Positions 1 to 7,542 of a stretch of DNA of 64,000 bases are shown here, piece by piece. The DNA is from Entoloma clypeatum. Taxonomy: Eukaryota > Basidiomycota > Agaricomycetes > Agaricales > Entolomataceae. Numbering within the stretch: position 1 is the first letter of the stretch; every line of letters begins with the position of its first letter. The stretch lies in contig OY751490.1 in assembly GCA_963565915.1 (NCBI GenBank), positions 744,001 through 808,000 on the forward strand, given 5' to 3'. A program made the position numbers and the translations under genes. The notes under the pieces were generated by a model. It saw only the letters and a program-made list of their open reading frames with translations. It was not told the DNA's origin and did no database searches.

Positions 1-1788
1 TCCGGTACTCCGATTGACGTCGTTACCGACCACAAAAATCTCGAGTATTTTGCCACCACCAAAGTTCTTTCACGCCGACAAGTCCGATGGTCGGAATACC
101 TTTCTCAGTTCAACCTCGTCATCCGATTCCGCCCCGGCCGATTGGGAACTAAACCTGACTCTCTAACTAGACGTTGGGATGTCTATCCTAAAGGGGGAAA
201 TAGCGACTACGTCGACATCAATCCGACCAACCTCCGACCAGTCTTTTCGCAAGAACAGCTCTCCGCTTCAGTTCGCGCGACTCAACTCCTTGAGCCCGTC
301 CTCCGTGCAACCATTATCATGGACACAGAAAAGCTTCACCACGACATACTCACAGCACTCCCTTCCGACACTCTTTACGACACTCTTTCTAAAGATCCTA
401 AACCCCGCTGGTCTCTCGACCCCGATGGTTTCCTCCGACATGACGATCGGATATACGTTCCCGACTCCGACGACCTCCGACTCCGAGTCCTACAGCACAA
501 GCACGATCATATGCTTGCTGGACACCCAGGTCAGAACAAGACACTCAGTCTCATTCAGCGTGATTATACCTGGCCCGGAATATGAGATTTCGTTAAACAC
601 TATTGCAAGTCATGTACCACTTGCATGCAATCGAAGCCACAAAGACACAAGCCTTACGGCCTACTCAAACAGCTTCCGATCCCCGAACGTCCTTGGAATT
701 CTATCTCAATGGATTTCATCGAGACCCTTCCGACCTCCGACAACTTTGATTCAATCCTCGTTATCGTTGACCGATTAACGAAACAAAGTATTTTCATTCC
801 GACAACAATTCACTGCACCTCCGAAGACCTTGCCGTACTCTTCGTATTGCATGTCTTCTCTAAACACGGCGTCCCCGAACATATCACCTCCGACCGCGGC
901 CCCGAATTCATCTCCCGATTCTTCCGATCTCTCGGAAAGGCTCTAAACATGACCCTCCACTTCACCTCCGGTTACCACCCCGAAGGCGATGGCCAAACCG
1001 AACGCACTAACCAGACCCTCGAACAGTACTTGCGGATATTCTGCAACTACCAACAGGACAACTGGTCCGCTCTCCTTCCGATTGCGGAGTTCGCGTACAA
1101 CAACGCACCTAGTGCTACCACTGGCATATCTCCCTTCTTTGCTAACAAGGGTTACCATCCGAACATTACTGTTCACCCGGAACGAGACCTCGCCTCTTCC
1201 CGAGCCCGATCCTTCGTGACCGACTTAGACGAACTTCACCAAGAACTGAAAGCCACCATCTCCGACGCTCAACGACGTTACCAGAAGTCCTCCGACAATA
1301 ATCGGATCGCACCTCCGACATTTTCTGTCGGACAACAGGTTTTCGTCAAAGCACAGTTCTTCCGCACAACACGCCCATCCAAGAAACTCTCAGAAAAGTA
1401 CTTGGGACCATACGAGATCATTGCACAACCCGGCACACACTCCTTTACCCTCCGACTCCCCGACACATTCCGCGGTGTTCACCCCGTCTACCACGTCTCC
1501 ATGCTTGAACCCGTAACTCCGAACACCATTCCGAATCGGACCCAACCTCCGCCTCCTCCGATTGACATTGACGGAGAACTTGAGTACGAGATCGCTGAAA
1601 TAGTCGACTCAAAGATCGACCGACGACGTAGCTGCAAGCTACTATATTTCGTCCGTTGGTTAGGATATGAAAACACTGATGAAGAATTCTCTTGGCTACC
1701 AGCCAATGAATTGGAAAACGCCCCCGAGCTTGTCTCCGACTTTCACTCCGCTTATCCCGACAAACCGGGTCCGCTCACATCGCTCTGA
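1..1788 (+). pseudogene. Ty3/gypsy chromovirus (gypsy-1) polyprotein, 3' part: RNase H end, integrase, chromodomain
   Basis: The frame is open from base 1, so the 5' part lies outside the window. In order it shows the end of RNase H (VTDHKNLEYF, then RQVRWSEYLSQF), a linker, the integrase HHCC zinc finger (His pair near 500-530, CKSCTTC near 601-625), the integrase core with its catalytic triad (MDFIETLP; TSDRGPEF; DGQTERTNQTLEQYL), a GPYEI-type C-terminal region, and a chromodomain at the very end (EYEIAEIVDSK...FVRWLGYENTDEEFSWLP). The order RNase H-integrase-chromodomain defines a Ty3/gypsy chromovirus; the chromodomain is thought to steer integration to marked chromatin. One in-frame TGA at 583-585 splits the zinc finger; an arginine CGA is the likely ancestral codon. 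No frameshift is seen in the rest. Downstream lie an antisense gene, a polypurine tract and the 3' LTR. Confidence 0.93.
191..202 (+). promoter_or_regulatory. Possible central polypurine tract of gypsy-1
   Basis: The 12-mer AAGGGGGAAATA here, inside pol just after RNase H, is identical to the 12-mer at 2928-2939 directly before the 3' LTR. A second internal copy of the plus-strand primer tract is known in some retroviruses and LTR retrotransposons (central PPT). That it works as one here is inference. Confidence 0.5.
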
Positions 1789-1816
1789 AACAAGAAAAAA
1801 CAAGTACTATTACTAT

Positions 1817-2774
1817 CTACTTAGTACGTTGTTTCTTGTTGGACGGACCCTCCTCCTTGTCCGACTCCCCCTCCGACTCCGCCTTCTCCGACTCGTCCGA
1901 TATGTCCATGTCAGACTGCTCCGGCATATCCAACCTCTTCCGATTCAACATGTCTTGCTTGATCTTCTTCACCAGCCTCTGCTCCAGGCTCAACTCCTCT
2001 ATCTCCTCATTCACCTCCGACTTCCCCGATCCCTCCGACTCCGACTCCGATTCCTCCACTTCCTCTGGCACGTATGCAATGTTGACAGTTCCTTCAACTG
2101 CTGAGAGCAGTCTTCGGATCTGCCTCGTCTCCACCAAAATCTCCTTCAAGACGCTCAACAGCGTCACCTCCGACTCCGACCCTCCGACCTCTGTCGCTTT
2201 CCCTTTTCCCTTCACCTTCACCGTGCGCTTCACCTCCGACTTCCCCTCCGACGCTCCGACCTCGCACTTCTTCTTGTCTTTGATACATCCTTTGCAGGAC
2301 GACTTATTCCTAAAAACACAAGGTTAAAACAGAAGAGACGAACCAAAGAGGGACTTACTCATCGCGTTCGCATTCGACGCCCTTCACAATGCACCTATCA
2401 CAGGTGCCGACCCCGACCCCGACTCCCGACCCCTCTCCGACCATCGCCGACACTTCCTCCACCTTCCTCTTCTTCGTCGTCTTCTTCTTCTTCTCCGCCT
2501 GCGGCTCCCCCGACCCCTTGCTCGATGCGCCTTGCGCAGCGGCCACTTCATCGGCCCTTTTCTGAGCCGCCAGCTCCGACGCCCGACGCATCTCCTCCGC
2601 TACCCGCATCTCCTCCGCTAACCGCGCCGCCTCCGCAGCCCTCTCTTCCTCCGCTCTCCGCTCCTCCTCAGCCTTCCTCGCAGCCTCCTCCTCCGCTGCT
2701 CGCTTTTTCGCCTCCACCTCCGCGAGCTTAGCCTGCAGCGCCTCCATCTCCTTTTGAAAATCGGATGCCGACAT
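1817..2774 (-). CDS. Antisense accessory gene of gypsy-1: coiled-coil protein with spliced Zn2Cys6-like cluster, 302 aa
   Basis: Two exons on the strand opposite to pol: 2774-2359 and 2309-1817, with a 49-nt intron (GTAAGT donor, TTTTTAG acceptor). The join gives 909 nt in frame. Residues about 1-90 are an Ala/Glu/Arg-rich coiled coil; a basic KKKKTTKKRK stretch follows and looks like a nuclear signal. The cysteines then read C125-X2-C128-X6-C135-X8-C144-X2-C147-X6-C154, which fits the fungal Gal4-type binuclear zinc pattern CX2CX6CX5-12CX2CX6C. The intron falls between the two halves. The C-terminal half is Ser/Glu/Asp-rich and acidic with basic patches. The stop codon is 28 bp from the pol stop, tail to tail. 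Function is unknown; DNA binding or regulation of the element is inference. Antisense accessory ORFs between pol and the 3' LTR are known from some plant gypsy elements. Confidence 0.75.
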
Positions 2775-2927
2775 ATTGAGGTTTATTTTCGGAAGAGTTT
2801 AAAACGAAAGGAGAATGGGGGAACAAGAAGAAAAAACCACTCAGACGGTATTTTCAACCAACGCATCACATGACACAGTTCACGCGCACCGACCACCTAG
2901 GTCCTTAGGCCTCATGGGTTCGGCCCT

Positions 2928-2940
2928 AAGGGGGAAATAC
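2928..2940 (+). promoter_or_regulatory. 3' polypurine tract of gypsy-1
   Basis: AAGGGGGAAATAC sits directly 5' of the LTR start TGTTAC at 2941. This is the expected place for the primer of plus-strand DNA synthesis. Confidence 0.8.
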
Positions 2941-3423
2941 TGTTACATTCCGATCCATTCCGACGATTTCCGACCAATCCCGACACCTCCGACACCTCCG
3001 ACATTTTGACTAATACTTATTATGCATACTTACTGTTATGAATCTCGTTACTACGTACATTACTTACATCCGACCATTTTACTTATGTTAAGAATCTCCG
3101 ACAGCCACTCGTTATCCGACTCCGATGAAGCCACACGTCCTCCGACATAGTATTTAAACTTATGTAGAATCGTGTATTAGTTTCAGTTTGAATATCAACT
3201 TAGATTCGACATCATACCTCCCGTCCTCTTTCCGACTCTTAACTTGAGTCCGACCCCGACCTCCGATCCTCCGATCCTCCGAAATAAGGACACCAACGTA
3301 TTAGCGAGGGCGCAACACACAAGTTGAAGCCAAGTCCTTGCCCCTACGTTGCACGCGCTCCGACCTTCCGACCTTCCGACGCGTCCGACGTAGCTCCGAC
3401 GTTTTGTCGATCAGTTCTTAACA
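2941..3423 (+). repeat. 3' LTR of gypsy-1 (483 bp)
   Basis: It starts TGTTA right after the polypurine tract and ends TAACA, a matching 5-bp inverted end. A TATA-like TATTTAAACT lies near 3161. The mate LTR is outside the window, so boundaries rest on the PPT and the inverted ends. I count 20 copies of TCCGA on the + strand here, against about 0.5 expected by chance. Confidence 0.75.
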
Positions 3424-3464
3424 TATTCACACCACTTATCGCCCTCCTTCTTGTCTTCCTTATC

Positions 3465-3530
3465 AAATAAGTGGCAAAATAAGTGAGACAATAAGTAGCC
3501 AATAAGTGGCCAATAAGTGACAAATAATGA
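3465..3530. repeat. Short tandem repeat, AATAAGTGRC-type unit
   Basis: About six degenerate copies of a 10-11 bp unit (AATAAGTGGC, AATAAGTGAG, AATAAGTAGCC, AATAAGTGGCC, AATAAGTGAC) just outside the gypsy-1 LTR. No coding potential. Confidence 0.7.
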
Positions 3531-3700
3531 CAACTTTGAACGACACTATTGTGCATTTCATATTCATAACTCCATGCCTTTATGCAATTCAAATCCTTAT
3601 TCCCGTTTACTTATACATCGCCTTTTCCGCATGATCTGCTGACTGACATCTCCAATGTTTGTTACAGTTACTGGCAACTTACACCACAACTCTGGATCTA

Positions 3701-4058
3701 CTGTACTATTACAACCGGGTGTTCATTGGGTGTGACATGTGACACCAAGTGTCCGTTATTCCGAGGGTTCAAAACCCATGGTGACCTATGACAAAGTGTT
3801 CATTAGTGTGCATCTGTGACAGAGTATGCCACCTATAGGCAATATTTGGGCAGAGTATGGCTCATTTGATGATTTTAACTCTAAATTACAGTTATTTTGA
3901 CATGCAACCCCAAAGGGGAAGAAAAATTGACTATTTCATGACTTGTGACCATTTCTGGAAGTGTTCATCAACCTAGTGTGACCGTTACATTGAGCCAAAA
4001 GTGTCCAGTTCATCAGGGTATGTGACGCATGACTGAACACCCGGTCGTAATAGTACAG
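3701..4058. mobile_element. MITE (358 bp) with TA target duplication
   Basis: The terminal inverted repeats read CTGTACTATTACRACCGGGTGTTCA (25 bp, one mismatch) and are flanked on both sides by TA (3699-3700 and 4059-4060). There is no ORF of transposase type inside. Size, TIRs and TA duplication fit a non-autonomous Tc1/mariner-type MITE. A second copy of the same TIR family lies at 14857-15006. Its TIR differs from that of the Tc1/mariner element at 57041-58659, so the autonomous partner is not in this window. Confidence 0.8.
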
Positions 4059-4896
4059 TACTCTGACCATCTCCGTAAAGTAATCATATTTAGATATTTA
4101 AGCTTGTACCATACCTGTAGCTCCTCAGTTTGGATATCAACCAAGTTCACTCCTCTACTCTTGGTTCATGCCAGAGATTCTTGCCGTGGTACAATATGCC
4201 AACAAAATCATCATCTATTGCTCTTCCTCCATTGTTACTCTCCAATGAGCTCAGTACTGTGTCTGAGTCTCAAATCTGACGTTGTCTGATCACTTTCACC
4301 TTAGCATGTCTCTCACCGAGATCTTTCTGAGAACCTCTGCATCTCCAACCTCTCCTCCAACCCCCTGAAACTGGGACACCTTATCCAACAAACAGCTGTG
4401 CAACACATACATTGAAGCCACATCCCTCCCCTTCGTCATTCCGCTCTAGTCTGAGTACTCTGTTTGACCTCCAACGGACTCTGATGAAGCTCCAACTTTG
4501 TGTTTACTTAACAGCATATTCAAACTCAAACTGTTTTTGGATTTATGCTAGTCATGGCACTCCAAAACACCAAGACAGCAAAAGCTGCAGAAGCTGGCAC
4601 TTCTAGGCAGCAAGTCCTTCAAAATGTTGAACAATGTTTAACAGAACTATCCCCTGTAACTCCGACTACTCCAACACCTCTGGGTTTTTGGCCCATTGCA
4701 CCTCTGCACAATATTCCAATTCCCACATCCCCCATAGAATCCGCACCCCCATCTCCTACAAACAAACCTCAGGAAATTCTGGGCCCTCAAGCCCTTGCAG
4801 ATGACCAATGAACTCAAATGCAGCAAAGGTCACAAGCATCACAAAAAGGCCAAGGATCCAGACACCTTCAACAGTTCCGATCCCCAGAAACTTAAT
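4059..4896. other. Intergenic stretch, no firm gene
   Basis: An open frame at 4545-4811 (+) would encode about 86 Pro/Thr/Ser-rich residues with a Gln-rich start. It has no recognised domain and no intron signals that extend it. It could be a remnant of a transposon gag, but this cannot be shown. Nothing else is seen. Confidence 0.4.
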
Positions 4897-5226
4897 TGTT
4901 GAGGCGACGCTAAGTCAAACGACGTTGCGAGCCCAAACTTGGGAACTTAGAAGATGGAACATGAAAAGATGAAGAAGGGGCTGTATTGCCAAGAGACCCA
5001 GTGGGAATCTCAAGAGAACAAGCTATCGAATACAAGTGAAAGTACCCTACTTATATATGTAAATAACATGAGGCTGCGTTGAGGCAGCGTCATGCTACGC
5101 GACTCTGGATCCTTCGCATCCTGCTGCGTTGTAATGATAAGATGTCCTCATGTACGACACAATGTAGATAAGATAAGATTGAGATAAGATAAGATAAAGT
5201 GAAAAAGTGAAAATATGATCATAACA
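4897..5226 (-). repeat. LTR A of gypsy-2 (330 bp; 3' LTR)
   Basis: On the + strand it runs TGTTGAGG...ATCATAACA and closely matches LTR B at 12128-12446 by eye, with small indels. The polypurine tract lies on its right side, so in element orientation (minus) this is the 3' LTR. A cluster of GATAAG motifs at 5167-5199 falls in the U3 part. Many differences from LTR B are CG versus TG/CA. Confidence 0.9.
5167..5199. promoter_or_regulatory. Cluster of GATA motifs in U3 of LTR A
   Basis: Five GATAA-type motifs lie within 33 bp (GATAAGATAAGATTGAGATAAG, then two more), and the cluster is repeated in LTR B at 12387-12419. Fungal GATA factors (AreA/Nit2 type) bind HGATAR. Promoter use is inference. 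Confidence 0.45.
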
Positions 5227-5239
5227 TTACCCCCTTTCT
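5227..5239 (-). promoter_or_regulatory. 3' polypurine tract of gypsy-2
   Basis: On the minus strand AGAAAGGGGGTAA abuts the LTR start TGTTATG. The TAA in it is also the pol stop codon, so the reading frame ends exactly at the LTR border. Confidence 0.75.
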
Positions 5240-6688
5240 AAGATCTCAACTTCCAGGCGAGATATGATGTCGTCCGGGGTGTCCGTGAAATTCTCATATG
5301 GTTTGAATTTTAATCCTTCAAAGATGTTTGCACGTAAGCACTGGGGTGCATTTGGGTTTAATTTAAAGAAGTCCTCCACCGCTTCCTTGGCATGTTCCAG
5401 ATGATCCTCGGGTTCCCATGTGTTGTGGTCTGGAGTCAGACCTTCCCATTGCACTAAATATTCCAGCTTTCCTCTCTTCAACCTTGAGTCAATAACTTTA
5501 GCGACATCATACTCCTCTTCGCCATTGATAACTATTGGGTTTGGTGCCGGCACCCTTTGTGATCTAAATAGCGGTTCCTTAAATAATCGGACCTGTGATA
5601 CATTGATAACCGGGTGGATTTTCCATGATTTTGGCAATTTAAGTTCCACAGCATGTGATGAAATGATTTTGATTATGGCATAGGGTCCAATCCATCGTTC
5701 GGCAAGTTTCTTTAAGGGTCGGTTCAACTTCAGGTCTTTGGTTGATAACCAAACTTTGTCGCCAACTTTGTAAACTGGTGCATCACCCCGTTTCAGGTTC
5801 GCATACCGTTCCATCTCTTCTCATGCTTTTACTAGCACCGCTTCTGCCTCCTCATGAATCTTCTTCATTCGCTCCGTGAATTCTTTTGCCGGTTCTGACT
5901 TTTCTGTTCTCCGAGGTTCTACGCCCATCCTAGCATTAAACCCATAAGTTACATAGAACGGCGAAAACTGAGTTGCCATGTGAATTTTATTATTATAGGC
6001 GAACTCCGCAGTTGCCATCCATTCAGGCCAATCTGTTTGCCGATGGGAGATAAACAATCTTAGATATTGCTCCAACTCCTGATTGATGTGTTCCATCTGT
6101 CCGTCTGTCTGTGGATGATATGCCGTTGATAATTTAGTGGTGATTCCAAATTTTTTATTTAGTTCCTTCATAAATATTGCCGTGAATTGTGGTCCGCGAT
6201 CTGATGTTAATGATTCTGGAAGTCCATGAAGTTTCCAGACTTCATCCCGATATAATTTAGCTAATCCTTCTGCTGAGACTTCATTGCATGTTTTGATAAA
6301 GTGTGATTGCTTAGTGGATCTGCAAGCACAACTAATACCATGTTGTACCCCTGAGCTTCTGGGAGTCCTACAATAAAATCTGCCGTAACATGTTTCCATG
6401 GTCCAGCATGTTCCGTGTTTGCTTTTAATTTACCGGCTAGCGGTTGAGGCACGTTCTTTGATTGTTGGCATTTGTCACAGCCCTCGACATAAGCTTTGAC
6501 CATGTTTGTGATTCCAGGCCACCAATAATTACACGTAACTAATTCCAGGGTTTTCCATTGACCCGGATGTCCAGCGACTGGATTGTCGTGATGTAATTGT
6601 AAGGGCAAGCCCCTAGAGGATTAGAGACCTTAGCAAGGAAGTCATTCCTTCTATCCTTGTTTCTTTCTGTTCCTCGACTCTGCCCATA

Positions 6689-6888
6689 NNNNNNNNNNNN
6701 NNNNNNNNNNNNNNNNNNNNNNNNNNNNNNNNNNNNNNNNNNNNNNNNNNNNNNNNNNNNNNNNNNNNNNNNNNNNNNNNNNNNNNNNNNNNNNNNNNNN
6801 NNNNNNNNNNNNNNNNNNNNNNNNNNNNNNNNNNNNNNNNNNNNNNNNNNNNNNNNNNNNNNNNNNNNNNNNNNNNNNNNNNNNNNNN
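6689..6888. other. Assembly gap (200 N)
   Basis: Exactly 200 N inside the inverted-repeat element; probably a placeholder, so true length is unknown. It starts where the left TIR is still matching, so the perfect inverted repeat may have broken the assembly. Confidence 0.95.
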
Positions 6889-7432
6889 GTTAGATTAAAG
6901 ACTACTAAACAACAATATATCGTACCTTGCAAGGGAGATCCAAAGAGAAAACTCTAAGGAATCCCCTGCAACCGAAGCAGATATATAGAAAAAGGGAATT
7001 GGAAATGGAAGCGGAACGGCAACGAGAATATATGAAATAGTAGGAATGTTTGAAATAAGATATCTGCTCCGAAAAGCGGAGCAGATCAGAGGACGTCGGA
7101 GATGGGGGTTGAAGAGATAAATATATAAGTGATGTATCGTACCATGCATGGACTTGAAGTAATAAGGTCATGTCGAAAGACCGAAGGGCAGAGAACAGGC
7201 CATCGGAATATCGGAGATACGTCGGAGGTGTTTGGAAAGGAAAAGGAAAATGTAAAGTATATCAAGTGTAAGTAATAAACGCACCACATCTAGAAGTCCG
7301 ATAACCGGAGGGTCGGAGGTATGTTGGGAATCGTCGGAGATCATCGGAAATCGTCGGAGGTGGTGAAAAGAGAATGCAAAAGGGAGAAGAAAGGAGAAGG
7401 AAAGGGATATTGCCTGTATCACTGGGCATGGA

Positions 7433-7542
7433 GAAATGCGGAGCTCCGATGGAGAAACGACAGTGTCAAGTGTGCAGGAAGTGCGGAGCTACGTCGGAAA
7501 AGTGCGGAGCTATATCGGAGGAGTGCGGAGCTCCGATGGAGG
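7433..7542. repeat. 21-bp tandem repeats inside the inverted-repeat element
   Basis: Three adjacent 21-bp units (7480-7500, 7501-7521, 7522-7542) of the form AGTGCGGAGCTNNNTCGGANG, with a further copy at 7433-7453. An 11-bp unit CAGCATCGGAG is repeated three times around 7740-7773. The 21-bp unit keeps a reading frame, but no start or protein family supports a gene. Confidence 0.7.

Noticed and set aside
3768..3785. tRNA B-box-like GGTTCAAAACC
   Set aside because: It lies inside a MITE; no A box, anticodon arm or acceptor stem can be folded around it.
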